Assembly (NCBI RefSeq): GCF_008801695.1 | Contig: NZ_VZPF01000004.1 | Coordinates: forward strand, 30,052 to 94,051 | Origin: Pantoea stewartii subsp. stewartii | Lineage (GTDB): Bacteria; Pseudomonadota; Gammaproteobacteria; Enterobacterales; Enterobacteriaceae | Reading direction: 5' to 3' | DNA length: 64,000 nt | Part shown: positions 21,251-31,876 of the stretch, piece by piece | Layout of the letters: each line of letters begins with the position of its first letter | Numbering within the stretch: the first letter of the stretch is position 1 | Translations under genes and position numbers: made by a program | The notes under the pieces: generated by a model | The model's database searches: none | Told to the model about the DNA's origin: nothing | Seen by the model: only the letters and a program-made list of their open reading frames with translations

Positions 21251-22684
21251 TTAGTAGTTCTTGTTGATATCGCGATAGAGCCGACTTTCGAACCGCACCA
21301 GTGGAATACGGCGCGTGCGCTGATCTTCAGGCGGTACAGCATAGCCGGACAGGAACTGCACAAACGCAACGCGCGCCCCGCTGGACGTGGTGATAAAACC
21401 GGCAAGGTTGTAAACGCCCTGCAGTGAACCCGTTTTGGCAGAGACTTTGCCATCCAGACCGGCTTCATGGAGGCCGCCGCGATATTGCAGCGTGCCGTCA
21501 TGACCCGCCAGGGGCAGCATGGAAATATAATCCAGCTTGCTGTCATTTTGCGCAATGTACTGCAGCACCTGCATCATGGTGGCAGGAGAGATGAGATCGT
21601 GGCGCGACAAGCCGGAACCATCAACCTGGATACTGTTACCCAAATCGATATTCGCTTTTTCACGCAGGATACGGCGCACCGCGTCTGACCCAGCGCGGAA
21701 GGTGCCCGGCACATTAAAGTAATGATGGCCAATGGTGCGGAACACCGTGTCGGCGATCATATTGTCGGACTTCTTCAGCATCATATGCAGCAGCGTATGC
21801 AGCGGCGCAGACTGGGTTGAGGCCAGCACGGTGCCCGGCTCAGTGACCTGTGTCTGGCGCAGCAGATGTCCGCTGTAATCAATACCGGCGGAACGCAGTT
21901 CAGATTTCAGAATCTCGCCGGCCCAGGCGGCACCATCCTGAACGGCAAAGGCCAGCGGAAGGGGATCGCTACGCTGACGCAGACAGCCGGTCAGGGTATA
22001 GCGGTTCAGCTCACCCGGCACCACATCCAGTTCGCAATACTGACCCTCGCCACTGTTGCGCCCAATGGTGCGCACCTGGCTCAGCATGTGCGCCGGATAA
22101 TAAGAGGCGATGCGCACGAAGGCGTTTTCGCCGGGCTTATCCGCACTGTAGAGCGACACGGAGAAACAGTTTTTATCGACGATAGCCGCAGCGGGCGGTG
22201 CGCTAAAGCACTGCGTCATATCGTTCCACGGCCAACCCGGCGCCGCATCATGGCTGGCAAACACCGAGGTATCAATGACCAGATTGCCTTTGATATGCGT
22301 GATGCCTTGTTTTTTTAAGGCTGCGACCATATTACGCAGATCCTGGCGGCCCAGCGTGGGATCGCCAGCGAAACAGGCAACAAGATCGCCATTCAGTGTG
22401 CCATCGATCAGCGCACCTTTGGTCTCAAAGGTCGTTTGAAAACGATAATCACCGCCCAGTTCCAGTAATGCCGCCAGCGCGGTGATGACTTTCATGGTAC
22501 TGGCGGGAAGCGCCATCTGTTTCCCGTGGTAATCAATGATCGGCGTAGTTGCGCCCACTTTTTGCACCAGTAAAGCCAGGTTGGCACCATCTGGCAGATA
22601 CTGCATGTATTCATCAACGGGTGCTGCTTGTGCCTGCAGCATAAACGCACAGGTTAATCCGGTAACAAGTCGTGAAAATCGCAT
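21251..22684 (-). CDS. dacB: D-alanyl-D-alanine carboxypeptidase/endopeptidase DacB (PBP4)
   Basis: Periplasmic class C low-molecular-mass penicillin-binding protein that trims peptidoglycan cross-links and stem peptides. It has a signal peptide (about 20 residues), the SxxK motif S62-TMK65 in LPASTMKVITAL, the SDN motif in KKSDNMIADTVF, KTG in SAKTGSLQG, and a large insert between the first two motifs typical of PBP4. Start 22684 (MRFSRLVTGL) gives 477 residues, the E. coli length. An upstream in-frame start at 22786 would add 34 residues before the signal peptide. Confidence 0.97.
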   Translation of the reverse strand: MRFSRLVTGLTCAFMLQAQAAPVDEYMQYLPDGANLALLVQKVGATTPIIDYHGKQMALPASTMKVITALAALLELGGDYRFQTTFETKGALIDGTLNGDLVACFAGDPTLGRQDLRNMVAALKKQGITHIKGNLVIDTSVFASHDAAPGWPWNDMTQCFSAPPAAAIVDKNCFSVSLYSADKPGENAFVRIASYYPAHMLSQVRTIGRNSGEGQYCELDVVPGELNRYTLTGCLRQRSDPLPLAFAVQDGAAWAGEILKSELRSAGIDYSGHLLRQTQVTEPGTVLASTQSAPLHTLLHMMLKKSDNMIADTVFRTIGHHYFNVPGTFRAGSDAVRRILREKANIDLGNSIQVDGSGLSRHDLISPATMMQVLQYIAQNDSKLDYISMLPLAGHDGTLQYRGGLHEAGLDGKVSAKTGSLQGVYNLAGFITTSSGARVAFVQFLSGYAVPPEDQRTRRIPLVRFESRLYRDINKNY

Positions 22685-22929
22685 AATCTCGCGGCAACTG
22701 ACAGGTGAAGGCGACAATACTACGTCCCTGGACGGTGCAAAGTAAACGATGACCCGCAGGGAACTCTGGGGTAAAATACGTATCAAATTGCAAAACCTTT
22801 TCTGGCCTGGAACATTTCCGGGTCAGTCTTCTTTTATTTGCAAAATGAGGCATGGCGCCGCAGAACGCTTTTTTCTGCAGTCACCGGTCAGGATGCACCG
22901 TGAAACAGGATTGATGACGAGGAGCTAAA

Positions 22930-23406
22930 ATGAACCAGATTCCGATGACGTTAAGAGGCGCTGAAAGGCTGCGCGAAGAGCTGCATGAGCTGAAAACGGT
23001 GAAACGCCCGCGCATTATTGCCTCCATCGCGGAGGCCCGCGAGCACGGCGATTTGAAAGAGAATGCCGAATACCACGCTGCGCGTGAAGAACAGGGGTTC
23101 TGTGAGGGACGTATTCAGGAGATTGAGGCCAAACTCTCTAATGCGCAGGTTATCGACGTCACCCAAATGCCTAAAACCGGCCGCGTCATTTTTGGCGCGA
23201 CGGTGACGGTCCTGAATGTGGATACGGATGAAGAGTTTACGTACCGCATCGTAGGTGACGATGAAGCAGACTTTAAGCAAAATCTGATTTCTGTTAACTC
23301 GCCAATGGCGCGTGGCCTGGTGGGGAAAGAAGCCGATGACGTAGCGATTATCAAAACGCCGGGCGGCGATGTGGAGTACGAAATCCTGAAGGTGGAATAC
23401 ATCTGA
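22930..23406 (+). CDS. greA: Transcription elongation factor GreA
   Basis: Rescues backtracked RNA polymerase by stimulating transcript cleavage. The N-terminal coiled coil has the acidic tip ([19 protein letters not shown]) and the C-terminal globular domain is complete. Length is 158 residues, identical to E. coli. The 245-base leader contains GCAGAACGCTTTTTTCTGC (about 22862-22880), a weak hairpin at the site where E. coli has the GraL leader transcript, but I cannot establish it here. Confidence 0.97.
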   Translation: MNQIPMTLRGAERLREELHELKTVKRPRIIASIAEAREHGDLKENAEYHAAREEQGFCEGRIQEIEAKLSNAQVIDVTQMPKTGRVIFGATVTVLNVDTDEEFTYRIVGDDEADFKQNLISVNSPMARGLVGKEADDVAIIKTPGGDVEYEILKVEYI

Positions 23407-23454
23407 CAGGTGGCAACCTTTTGTAACGGGTTGCAGTACAATGTAAAGAAAGGA

Positions 23455-23477
23455 AAAAGGCCGCGCTGCGGCCTTTT
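23455..23477. terminator. Bidirectional terminator between greA and yhbY
   Basis: AAAAGGCCGC, loop GCT, GCGGCCTTTT lies between convergent greA (+) and yhbY (-). Confidence 0.9.
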
Positions 23478-23512
23478 ATCCCATGTAAGAGCATGGCACT
23501 TTCTTTGCCCAC

Positions 23513-23806
23513 TTAACGTGGCAGAGAAATCTTGCTCTCTTTAGCGGGGCGATACAGCACCAGCGTTTTACCTATCAACTGAACGTTGACGGCGCCAGTT
23601 TCACGTACGATAGCGTCGACGATCAGCTGCCGGGTCTCACGATCTTCAGAGGCGACTTTCACCTTGATTAACTCGTGGTGTCCCAGCGCGTGTTCGATCT
23701 CTGCCAGCACACCTTCGGTCAGGCCATTGCCTCCGAGCATGACGACTGGCTTGAGCGGATGGGCGAGGCTTTTCAGGTGCTGTTTTTGTTTGGTACTTAG
23801 ATTCAT
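23513..23806 (-). CDS. yhbY: CRM-domain ribosome-assembly RNA-binding protein YhbY
   Basis: Small CRS1-YhbY (CRM) domain protein associated with pre-50S ribosomal particles. It is 97 residues, with the CRM motif MLGGNGLTEGVLAEIEHALGHHELIKV containing the GxxG loop. It is divergent from rlmE and convergent with greA, as in E. coli. Confidence 0.96.
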   Translation of the reverse strand: MNLSTKQKQHLKSLAHPLKPVVMLGGNGLTEGVLAEIEHALGHHELIKVKVASEDRETRQLIVDAIVRETGAVNVQLIGKTLVLYRPAKESKISLPR

Positions 23807-23932
23807 CGTATTATTTACTTACTCGGGGATTGAAAACGGTTCATTCTACCGCCATCTCGGGTATATCGCCAAATCGACGCAACCTACTGCGTGCAGATTT
23901 ATCGCTACGATGACGATTTAGTTGGAAATTTT

Positions 23933-24562
23933 ATGACCGGTAAAAAGCGTTCAGCCAGCTCCAGCCGCTGGCTACAGGAACACTTTAGCGATAAATACGT
24001 GCTCCAGGCACAGAAAAAAGGGTTGCGTTCGCGCGCCTGGTTTAAACTTGATGAAATACAACAGGGTGACAAGCTTTTCAAACCCGGTATGACCGTGGTA
24101 GATCTGGGTGCTGCACCCGGTGGCTGGTCGCAATATGTGGTACAGCAAATTGGGTCCAAAGGGCGTGTCATTGCATGTGATATCCTGCCTATGGATCCTA
24201 TTGTTGGTGTCGATTTTCTTCAAGGCGATTTTCGTGAAGAATCGGTGATTAACGCGTTGCTTGAGCGTGTGGGCGATCAGAAAGTCCAGGTCGTCATGTC
24301 TGATATGGCACCGAATATGAGTGGTACACCTGCCGTAGATATTCCCCGGTCGATGTATTTGGTTGAGCTGGCGTTAGAGATGTGTCGTGACATTTTGGCT
24401 CCCGGCGGGAGTTTTGTAGTGAAAGTGTTCCAAGGGGATGGCTTTGATGAATACCTGCGTGAAATTCGATCCCTGTTCACGAAAGTGAAAATACGTAAGC
24501 CTGACGCTTCACGTTCACGTTCACGTGAAGTTTATATTGTGGCGACTGGGCGCAAGCTGTAG
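23933..24562 (+). CDS. rlmE: 23S rRNA (uridine-2'-O)-methyltransferase RlmE (FtsJ/RrmJ)
   Basis: Heat-shock methyltransferase that modifies U2552 of 23S rRNA in the A-loop. It has the SAM-binding motif [16 protein letters not shown] and the K-D-K-E catalytic residues around [30 protein letters not shown] and [10 protein letters not shown]. Start ATG 23933 with GGAA upstream gives 209 residues, the E. coli length. It precedes ftsH in the same direction. Confidence 0.97.
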   Translation: MTGKKRSASSSRWLQEHFSDKYVLQAQKKGLRSRAWFKLDEIQQGDKLFKPGMTVVDLGAAPGGWSQYVVQQIGSKGRVIACDILPMDPIVGVDFLQGDFREESVINALLERVGDQKVQVVMSDMAPNMSGTPAVDIPRSMYLVELALEMCRDILAPGGSFVVKVFQGDGFDEYLREIRSLFTKVKIRKPDASRSRSREVYIVATGRKL

Positions 24563-24675
24563 CCAACGTGGTGGATCATCCAGCCTTCCCGCTGCGATTC
24601 CATGTACGAAGGATCTATAGTACCCTACGCTATCTGTTAACACCGTTGTAATATGAGGTTAATCCCTTGAGTGAC

Positions 24676-26604
24676 ATGGCGAAAAACCTGATTCTCTGGC
24701 TAGTCATCGCGGTTGTACTGATGTCAGTCTTCCAGAGCTTTGGGCCCAGCGAGTCAAATGGCCGTAGGGTTGATTATTCAACCTTCCTGTCGGAAGTGAA
24801 CCAGGATCAGGTCCGCGAGGCACGTATTAACGGGCGTGAAATTAACGTAACCAAAAAAGACAGTAATAAATACACCACCTACATTCCTGTCAATGATCCC
24901 AAGTTACTCGATAACCTGTTGACCAAGAACGTTAAAGTGGTTGGTGAGCCGCCTGAAGAGCCGAGCCTGCTGGCGTCGATCTTCATTTCCTGGTTCCCAA
25001 TGTTACTGCTGATTGGTGTGTGGATTTTCTTCATGCGGCAAATGCAGGGCGGTGGCGGCAAAGGCGCAATGTCCTTTGGTAAGAGCAAAGCCCGCATGCT
25101 AACGGAAGATCAGATTAAAACCACTTTTGCTGACGTAGCAGGCTGTGACGAAGCGAAAGAGGAAGTCGGTGAGCTGGTCGAATACCTGCGTGAACCGAGC
25201 CGTTTCCAGAAGCTGGGGGGTAAAATCCCGAAAGGCGTTCTGATGGTCGGCCCGCCGGGTACCGGTAAAACCCTGCTGGCGAAAGCCATTGCCGGTGAGG
25301 CGAAAGTACCGTTCTTTACCATTTCAGGTTCTGACTTTGTTGAAATGTTCGTCGGTGTGGGTGCGTCTCGCGTCCGTGACATGTTTGAACAGGCTAAGAA
25401 AGCGGCACCGTGCATTATCTTCATCGATGAGATCGATGCCGTTGGTCGCCAGCGTGGTGCCGGTTTAGGGGGAGGGCACGATGAGCGTGAACAAACTCTG
25501 AACCAGATGCTGGTTGAAATGGATGGCTTTGAAGGTAACGAAGGCATCATCGTGATTGCCGCGACAAACCGTCCAGACGTACTTGACCCTGCGCTGCTGC
25601 GCCCTGGCCGCTTTGACCGTCAGGTTGTCGTGGGCTTGCCAGACGTACGTGGTCGTGAGCAGATTCTGAAAGTGCATATGCGTCGTGTACCCTTGGCAAC
25701 CGACATTGATGCGGCCATCATTGCGCGCGGTACGCCAGGCTTCTCCGGTGCCGATCTGGCGAACCTGGTGAACGAAGCGGCGCTGTTTGCTGCACGCAGC
25801 AATAAACGCGTTGTGTCGATGGTGGAATTCGAAAAAGCCAAAGACAAAATCATGATGGGTGCAGAGCGCCGTTCCATGGTGATGACCGAAGCACAGAAAG
25901 AGTCTACGGCTTACCATGAGGCCGGCCACGCGATTATTGGTCGTCTGGTACCGGAACACGATCCGGTGCACAAAGTGACCATTATCCCGCGCGGTCGTGC
26001 ATTAGGTGTGACCTTCTTCCTGCCTGAAGGCGATGCGATTAGCGCAAGCCGTCAGAAGCTGGAAAGTCAGATTTCGACCCTGTACGGCGGTCGTCTGGCG
26101 GAAGAGATCATCTACGGTGCAGAACATGTCTCTACCGGTGCCTCTAACGATATCAAAGTGGCAACCAACCTGGCCCGTAACATGGTTACCCAGTGGGGCT
26201 TCTCTGAGAAACTGGGCCCGCTGCTGTATGCTGAAGAAGACGGTGAAGTGTTCCTGGGCCGTTCAGTGGCAAAAGCCAAGCATATGTCAGATGAAACTGC
26301 CCGTATTATCGACCAGGAAGTTAAACACCTGATTGATACGAACTATCAGCGCGCTCGCCAGATCCTGGGCGAAAACATGGACATTCTTCACGCGATGAAA
26401 GATGCGCTGATGAAGTATGAAACCATTGATGCACCGCAGATTGACGACCTGATGGCACGCCGTGAAGTGCGTCCGCCAGCAGGCTGGGAAGATCCGGGCA
26501 GCAGCAATTCAGACAGTAACGGTACGCAAAAGGCCCCGCGTCCGGTCGATGAACCGCGTACGCCGAATCCAGGCAATACCATGTCAGAACAGTTCGACAA
26601 ATAA
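24676..26604 (+). CDS. ftsH: ATP-dependent zinc metalloprotease FtsH
   Basis: Membrane-anchored AAA+ protease that degrades LpxC, sigma-32 and damaged membrane proteins. Two transmembrane helices flank a periplasmic domain; then come Walker A GPPGTGKT, Walker [10 protein letters not shown], the second region of homology, and the zinc motif HEAGH (H414-E415-H418). I chose ATG 24676 (MAKNLILW, 642 residues), matching the E. coli protein. A TTG three codons upstream (24667), with GAGG ahead of it, is an alternative start. Confidence 0.97.
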   Translation: MAKNLILWLVIAVVLMSVFQSFGPSESNGRRVDYSTFLSEVNQDQVREARINGREINVTKKDSNKYTTYIPVNDPKLLDNLLTKNVKVVGEPPEEPSLLASIFISWFPMLLLIGVWIFFMRQMQGGGGKGAMSFGKSKARMLTEDQIKTTFADVAGCDEAKEEVGELVEYLREPSRFQKLGGKIPKGVLMVGPPGTGKTLLAKAIAGEAKVPFFTISGSDFVEMFVGVGASRVRDMFEQAKKAAPCIIFIDEIDAVGRQRGAGLGGGHDEREQTLNQMLVEMDGFEGNEGIIVIAATNRPDVLDPALLRPGRFDRQVVVGLPDVRGREQILKVHMRRVPLATDIDAAIIARGTPGFSGADLANLVNEAALFAARSNKRVVSMVEFEKAKDKIMMGAERRSMVMTEAQKESTAYHEAGHAIIGRLVPEHDPVHKVTIIPRGRALGVTFFLPEGDAISASRQKLESQISTLYGGRLAEEIIYGAEHVSTGASNDIKVATNLARNMVTQWGFSEKLGPLLYAEEDGEVFLGRSVAKAKHMSDETARIIDQEVKHLIDTNYQRARQILGENMDILHAMKDALMKYETIDAPQIDDLMARREVRPPAGWEDPGSSNSDSNGTQKAPRPVDEPRTPNPGNTMSEQFDK

Positions 26605-26622
26605 GACGTCAGGTCTTTTAAT

Positions 26623-26647
26623 AAAACCCCGGCTGGTCCGGGGTTTT
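26623..26647 (+). terminator. Terminator after ftsH
   Basis: AAAACCCCGG, loop CTGGT, CCGGGGTTTT lies 18 bases beyond the ftsH stop. Confidence 0.85.
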
Positions 26648-26684
26648 TTACATCTATACATTGAACCACAAGGAGTTTTTCACC

Positions 26685-27518
26685 ATGAAACTGTTCGCCC
26701 GTGATTCCCATCTCGATTTGTCATTTCCACATGTGATGGGCATTCTCAACGTCACGCCGGACTCTTTTTCCGATGGTGGTAAACACAATGCGCTGGTCGA
26801 TGCGTTAACGCACACTAACGAGATGGTGAACGCTGGCGCAACAATCATTGACGTGGGGGGCGAGTCCACGCGTCCGGGCGCTGATGAAGTGAGCGTTGAG
26901 GAGGAGCTTGAACGGGTGATTCCGGTGGTCGAAGCTATCGCTCAACGCTTTGAGGTATGGATATCAGTCGATACGTCCAAAGCCGACGTGATTCGTGAAG
27001 CCGCCAGCGCAGGGGCTCACATTATCAATGATGTGCGCTCGCTGTCTGAGCCTGGCGCGTTGGCAGCGGCAGCGGCAACGGGCTTACCGGTTTGTCTGAT
27101 GCATATGCAGGGCGAACCGCGTACGATGCAGCAGGCACCAGCCTATAAGGATATTGTAAGCGAAGTGGACACTTACTTCGTTGAACAACTGGCCCGCTGC
27201 GAAGCCGCAGGAATAAAAAAAGAAAATCTGTTACTCGACCCGGGCTTCGGTTTCGGTAAGAATCTCAGCCACAATTATGAACTGCTGGCCCACCTCAGTA
27301 AATTTCACCGTTTTGCGCTGCCGCTGTTGGTTGGCATGTCACGCAAATCAATGATTGGACAACTGCTGAATGTGGGGCCTTCCCAGCGCCTGACGGGCAG
27401 CCTGGCCTGTGCGGTTATTGCCGCCATGCAGGGCGCGCACATTATTCGCGCCCACGATGTAAAAGAAACCGTCGAAGCGATGCGGGTGGTTGAAGCGACA
27501 CAAAGAGCGAAAGGATGA
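26685..27518 (+). CDS. folP: Dihydropteroate synthase FolP
   Basis: Condenses p-aminobenzoate with the pterin diphosphate in folate synthesis; the sulfonamide target. TIM barrel with the signatures [27 protein letters not shown] and [14 protein letters not shown] 26685, preceded by AAGGAG, gives 277 residues (E. coli 282). An in-frame TTG 8 codons upstream lies over the ribosome site. glmM follows after 5 bases. Confidence 0.97.
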   Translation: MKLFARDSHLDLSFPHVMGILNVTPDSFSDGGKHNALVDALTHTNEMVNAGATIIDVGGESTRPGADEVSVEEELERVIPVVEAIAQRFEVWISVDTSKADVIREAASAGAHIINDVRSLSEPGALAAAAATGLPVCLMHMQGEPRTMQQAPAYKDIVSEVDTYFVEQLARCEAAGIKKENLLLDPGFGFGKNLSHNYELLAHLSKFHRFALPLLVGMSRKSMIGQLLNVGPSQRLTGSLACAVIAAMQGAHIIRAHDVKETVEAMRVVEATQRAKG

Positions 27519-27523
27519 AGAGG

Positions 27524-28858
27524 ATGAGCGAACGTAAATATTTCGGTACCGATGGGATTCGCGGCAAAGTCGGTGAGTCACCGATTACCCCTGACTTTGT
27601 ATTAAAGCTCGGCTGGGCGGCGGGTAAAGTACTGGCCCGTCACGGCTCCAAAAAAATTATCATTGGTAAAGACACGCGCATTTCAGGCTATATGCTGGAA
27701 TCCGCGCTGGAAGCCGGTCTCGCAGCCGCAGGGTTGTCCGCGGCGTTTACCGGCCCAATGCCCACGCCCGCTATTGCCTATCTGACCCGCACGTTCCGTG
27801 CCGAAGCCGGCATCGTGATTTCCGCGTCGCACAATCCGTTTGATGATAACGGCATTAAGTTTTTCTCCGCCGAAGGGACGAAACTGCCCGATGACGTGGA
27901 AGAGGCGATCGAACTGGAAATGGAAAAACCGCTTACCTGCGTGGAATCCGCCCAGTTGGGGCGTGCCAGCCGTATTGTTGACGTGGCCGGGCGTTACATT
28001 GAATTTTGTAAAGGTACGTTCCCCAGCGAACTCAGCCTCAGTGGCCTGAAAATTGTCGTCGACTGTGCAAACGGTGCCACTTATCACATTGCGCCTAATG
28101 TCCTGCGTGAACTCGGTGCGACGGTGATTGCAGTTGGCGTCCAGCCTGATGGCATGAACATTAATAAAGCATGCGGTGCGACCGATCTCAGGATGCTGCA
28201 GGAACGCGTACTGGCTGAAAAAGCGGACATCGGTCTGGCCTATGACGGTGACGGCGATCGCATCATGATGGTCGACCACCTTGGCAAGAAAGTGGATGGG
28301 GACCAGATTCTGTATATCATCGCCCGCGAAGGTCTGCGTCAGGGACAGTTGCGCGGTGGTGTGGTCGGCACGCTGATGAGCAACATGGGCCTGGAGCTGG
28401 CGCTGAAACAGCTGGGTATTCCGTTTGTTCGTGCAAAAGTGGGCGACCGCTATGTACTGGAAAAAATGCAGGAAAAAGGCTGGCGCCTGGGAGCGGAAAA
28501 CTCCGGTCATGTGATCCTGCTGGATAAGATCGCTACGGGTGACGGCATCGTTGCAAGTTTGCAAGTACTTACAGCTATGGTTCGTAACCATATGAGCCTG
28601 CACGATCTCTGCACCGGCATGAAAATGCTGCCTCAGGTGCTGGTAAATGTCCGCTTCGCCGGCGAGCACGATCCGCTGGAAAGCGATGCCGTTAAAGCGG
28701 TAGCCGAGGACGTGGAAAAAGCCCTGGCCGGAAAAGGACGCGTGCTGCTGCGTAAATCGGGCACGGAACCGCTAATCCGCGTAATGGTAGAGGGTGAGGA
28801 TGAAACCCAGGTGACGGCGCTGGCGAATCGAATTGCCGATGCGGTTAAAGCCGTCTGA
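27524..28858 (+). CDS. glmM: Phosphoglucosamine mutase GlmM
   Basis: Interconverts glucosamine-6-phosphate and glucosamine-1-phosphate for UDP-GlcNAc synthesis. The phosphoserine is S102 in [13 protein letters not shown], the metal loop is [13 protein letters not shown], and the phosphate-binding loop is [15 protein letters not shown]. Start ATG 27524 ([14 protein letters not shown]) gives 444 residues (E. coli 445). An ATG three codons upstream overlaps folP. Confidence 0.98.
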   Translation: MSERKYFGTDGIRGKVGESPITPDFVLKLGWAAGKVLARHGSKKIIIGKDTRISGYMLESALEAGLAAAGLSAAFTGPMPTPAIAYLTRTFRAEAGIVISASHNPFDDNGIKFFSAEGTKLPDDVEEAIELEMEKPLTCVESAQLGRASRIVDVAGRYIEFCKGTFPSELSLSGLKIVVDCANGATYHIAPNVLRELGATVIAVGVQPDGMNINKACGATDLRMLQERVLAEKADIGLAYDGDGDRIMMVDHLGKKVDGDQILYIIAREGLRQGQLRGGVVGTLMSNMGLELALKQLGIPFVRAKVGDRYVLEKMQEKGWRLGAENSGHVILLDKIATGDGIVASLQVLTAMVRNHMSLHDLCTGMKMLPQVLVNVRFAGEHDPLESDAVKAVAEDVEKALAGKGRVLLRKSGTEPLIRVMVEGEDETQVTALANRIADAVKAV

Positions 28859-29076
28859 GGCAGCTGGCAGGCGGGGACATCGCAGTGAACCTGCCTGCAA
28901 AATCATCGCACTGGCGCTTTTTTCTGCAATCAGCGTGCCGCATGTAAATTGCACTTGCAGAGGTATGCGCCATTGGTTAGTATTCACACCCGCTTCTGAT
29001 GGGTGATGAAGAAACTCCCCGTCAAATTGGTTGAAGCTTTAACTGTGCGGATTACGCGCAAGGAAACAGGTTGATT

Positions 29077-29412
29077 ATGTACGAAGCTCTGTTGGTTGTT
29101 TTCCTTATTGTAGCAATTGGCCTTGTGGGTCTTATCATGCTGCAGCAAGGCAAAGGCGCTGATATGGGTGCATCATTCGGTGCAGGCGCGTCAGGTACGC
29201 TGTTCGGTTCAACCGGGTCAGGTAATTTCATGACTCGCATGACCGCCGTACTGGCTACGCTGTTTTTCGTCATCAGCTTGATTCTGGGTAACCTGAACAG
29301 TAATAAAACAGCCAAAGGAAGTGAGTGGGATAACCTCACTGCGCCAGCTCAGTCTCAACAGCAGACTCAGCCAGCTAAACCGGCTACGCCGGGCAACGAT
29401 ATCCCGCATTAA
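29077..29412 (+). CDS. secG: Protein translocase subunit SecG
   Basis: Accessory membrane subunit of SecYEG. Two transmembrane helices (about residues 2-20 and 52-72) flank the conserved cytoplasmic loop QQGKGADMGASFGAGASGTL. The C-terminus is rich in Gln, Thr and Pro. Start ATG 29077 gives 111 residues (E. coli 110). A TTG two codons upstream is less likely. tRNA-Leu follows 48 bases later. Confidence 0.96.
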   Translation: MYEALLVVFLIVAIGLVGLIMLQQGKGADMGASFGAGASGTLFGSTGSGNFMTRMTAVLATLFFVISLILGNLNSNKTAKGSEWDNLTAPAQSQQQTQPAKPATPGNDIPH

Positions 29413-29460
29413 TAGCGTTAAGCGTCATAAGCGGCAGTTCAGCGTCGCAGTCAGTGCAGT

Positions 29461-29547
29461 ACCGAGGTGGTGAAATTGGTAGACACGCTACCTTGAGGTG
29501 GTAGTGCTCGAAAGGGCTTACGGGTTCAAGTCCCGTCCTCGGTACCA
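29461..29547 (+). tRNA. leuU: tRNA-Leu (anticodon GAG)
   Basis: An 87-base class II tRNA with encoded CCA. The acceptor stem ACCGAGG pairs with CCTCGGT (A1-U72, where E. coli has G-U), the anticodon stem CTACC/GGTAG encloses loop TTGAGGT with anticodon GAG, there is a long variable arm, and the T loop is GTTCAAGTC. It sits directly after secG, as leuU does in E. coli. Confidence 0.97.
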
Positions 29548-29606
29548 AATCTTAGTTAGACTTGCATTTTATGCATGATCGGAGTAACATTCGCCGCGTT
29601 TTCGGA

Positions 29607-29683
<77 letters not shown>

Positions 29684-29810
29684 CTTTCCCTTAGAGTTCT
29701 TTTTCAAATATACTGTATGCATCGACGGGCGCATTAGCAGCGAATTTTGAAAAAAATTCTTTTGGATGGGCGTCCGGGCCGCAATGCGGCATACAGGGTC
29801 CAGTGATAAA

Positions 29811-29836
29811 AAGCCCCGACTATTCGGGGTTTTTTG
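29811..29836 (+). terminator. Intrinsic terminator between metY and rimP
   Basis: AAGCCCCGA, loop CTAT, TCGGGG, then six T residues. It lies upstream of rimP, so it probably ends most metY transcripts while some read through into nusA-infB. Confidence 0.8.
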
Positions 29837-29894
29837 TTATTAGCGAATCGTAATACTGGGCTATAGGCCCTTTTTTTATGTCTTGGGGGTGGGC

Positions 29895-30347
29895 TTGTCC
29901 ACATTAGAGCAAAAATTGACAGAGTTGGTATCTGCTCCGGTAGAAGCGCTCGGCTACGAACTGGTCGGAATTGAATTCGTTCGTGGTCGCACATCAACCC
30001 TGCGCATCTATATTGACAGTGAAGATGGCATCAATGTTGACGATTGCGCGGACGTCAGCCACCAGGTGAGTGCCGTGATGGATGTGGAAGATCCCATCAC
30101 CGTCCCTTACCACCTTGAAGTGTCCTCACCGGGGCTCGACCGTCCTCTGTTCACTGCAGAACATTATGCACGCTTTACCGGCGATGAGGTGAGCCTGGTG
30201 CTGCGTATGGCCGTTCAAAACCGCCGTAAATGGCAGGGAATCATCAAGTCTGTAGAAGGCGAGATGATAACGGTAAACGTTGAGGGTAATGACGAGGTGT
30301 TCGCGCTGAGTAATATTCAGAAAGCGAACCTGGTCCCCCACTTTTAA
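29895..30347 (+). CDS. rimP: Ribosome maturation factor RimP
   Basis: 30S subunit assembly factor. It is 150 residues with the family stretch [25 protein letters not shown] and [12 protein letters not shown]. The start is a TTG at 29895 (protein [11 protein letters not shown] after Met), right after GGGGGTGGGC and matching the E. coli start. A GTG-type start further upstream is not needed. It is followed by nusA after 24 bases. Confidence 0.95.
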   Translation: MSTLEQKLTELVSAPVEALGYELVGIEFVRGRTSTLRIYIDSEDGINVDDCADVSHQVSAVMDVEDPITVPYHLEVSSPGLDRPLFTAEHYARFTGDEVSLVLRMAVQNRRKWQGIIKSVEGEMITVNVEGNDEVFALSNIQKANLVPHF

Positions 30348-30371
30348 AAGTCCGGATTGAGGCTAACCAGG

Positions 30372-31859
30372 ATGAACAAAGAGATCTTAGCTGTTGTAGA
30401 AGCCGTTTCTAACGAAAAAGCCCTGCCGCGTGAGAAAATCTTCGAAGCGCTGGAGAGCGCGCTGGCGACTGCGACCAAGAAAAAGTACGAGCAGGAAATT
30501 GACGTCCGCGTCAGCATCGACCGCAGAAGTGGCGACTTTGATACGTTCCGCCGTTGGGAAATCGTAGAGCAGGTCACTCAGCCAACGCGTGAGATCACGC
30601 TGGATGCGGCTCGCTACGAAGATGAGTCCCTCAATCTGGGCGACTACGTTGAAGATCAGATTGAATCTGTCACCTTTGACCGCATTACTACCCAGACCGC
30701 AAAACAGGTTATCGTGCAAAAAGTACGTGAAGCCGAGCGCGCAATGGTCGTGGATCAGTTCCGTGAGCAGGAAGGCGAAATCATCACCGGCGTGGTGAAA
30801 AAAGTTAATCGTGACAATATTTCACTGGATCTGGGCAACAATGCTGAAGCGGTAATCCTGCGTGAGGATATGCTGCCGCGCGAAAACTTCCGCCCTGGTG
30901 ACCGTATTCGTGGTGTTCTGTATGCCGTTCGCCCGGAAGCGCGTGGTGCACAGCTGTTTGTGACCCGCTCAAAGCCAGAAATGCTGATCGAACTGTTCCG
31001 CATTGAAGTACCAGAAATTGGCGAAGAAGTGCTTGAAATTAAAGCCGCAGCCCGCGATCCGGGTTCACGCGCTAAAATTGCAGTAAAAACGAACGACAAA
31101 CGTATTGATCCGGTGGGTGCCTGCGTCGGTATGCGCGGTGCGCGTGTTCAGGCCGTGTCCAGTGAACTGGGCGGCGAGCGTATCGATATCGTGCTGTGGG
31201 ACGACAACCCGGCACAGTTTGTTATTAACGCCATGGCTCCGGCTGATGTGGCGTCAATCGTGGTTGATGAAGACAACCACACGATGGATATCGCCGTTGA
31301 GGCTGGCAATCTGGCCCAGGCGATCGGCCGTAATGGCCAAAACGTGCGTCTGGCTTCACAGCTGAGTGGCTGGGAGCTGAACGTGATGACCGTCGATGAT
31401 CTGCAGGCGAAGCATCAGGCTGAAGCCCATGCAGCGATCGATATGTTCACTAAACATCTCGACATCGACGAAGAGTTCGCCACCATTCTGGTGGAAGAGG
31501 GCTTCTCATCGTTGGAAGAACTGGCCTATGTGCCAATTAACGAGCTGTTGGAAATCGACGGCCTCGACGAAGAGACCATTGAAGCCCTGCGTGAACGAGC
31601 AAAAAATGCGTTAACCACCCTGGCACTGGCTAAAGAAGAGAGTCTGGGGAATCAGGAACCTGCAGAAGACCTCTTGAATCTTGAGGGTCTGGATCGTGCA
31701 CTGGCTTTCCGCCTGGCATCCAAAGGCGTTTGCACGCTGGAAGACCTTGCTGAGCAAGGTGTTGACGATCTGACTGATATTGAAGGGCTGACTGATGAGC
31801 AAGCTGGCGCGCTGATTATGGCCGCACGCAATATCTGCTGGTTCGGCGATGACGCGTAA
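30372..31859 (+). CDS. nusA: Transcription termination/antitermination factor NusA
   Basis: Binds RNA polymerase and nascent RNA to modulate pausing, termination and antitermination. Domains are an N-terminal polymerase-binding domain (about 1-125), S1 (about 135-200), KH1 and KH2 (about 200-345, [14 protein letters not shown] and [14 protein letters not shown]), and two acidic repeats AR1/AR2 at the C-terminus. Start 30372 gives 495 residues, the E. coli length. It is followed by infB after 17 bases. Confidence 0.98.
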   Translation: MNKEILAVVEAVSNEKALPREKIFEALESALATATKKKYEQEIDVRVSIDRRSGDFDTFRRWEIVEQVTQPTREITLDAARYEDESLNLGDYVEDQIESVTFDRITTQTAKQVIVQKVREAERAMVVDQFREQEGEIITGVVKKVNRDNISLDLGNNAEAVILREDMLPRENFRPGDRIRGVLYAVRPEARGAQLFVTRSKPEMLIELFRIEVPEIGEEVLEIKAAARDPGSRAKIAVKTNDKRIDPVGACVGMRGARVQAVSSELGGERIDIVLWDDNPAQFVINAMAPADVASIVVDEDNHTMDIAVEAGNLAQAIGRNGQNVRLASQLSGWELNVMTVDDLQAKHQAEAHAAIDMFTKHLDIDEEFATILVEEGFSSLEELAYVPINELLEIDGLDEETIEALRERAKNALTTLALAKEESLGNQEPAEDLLNLEGLDRALAFRLASKGVCTLEDLAEQGVDDLTDIEGLTDEQAGALIMAARNICWFGDDA

Positions 31860-31876
31860 TAACAGGAAGGAACAGC

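Noticed and set aside
22862..22880. Hairpin in the greA leader as a GraL-type RNA
   Set aside because: The stem is short and I could not match it to the E. coli element with confidence; mentioned only under greA.
27683..28669. 328-codon minus-strand open frame opposite glmM
   Set aside because: Shadow frame; glmM is unambiguous.
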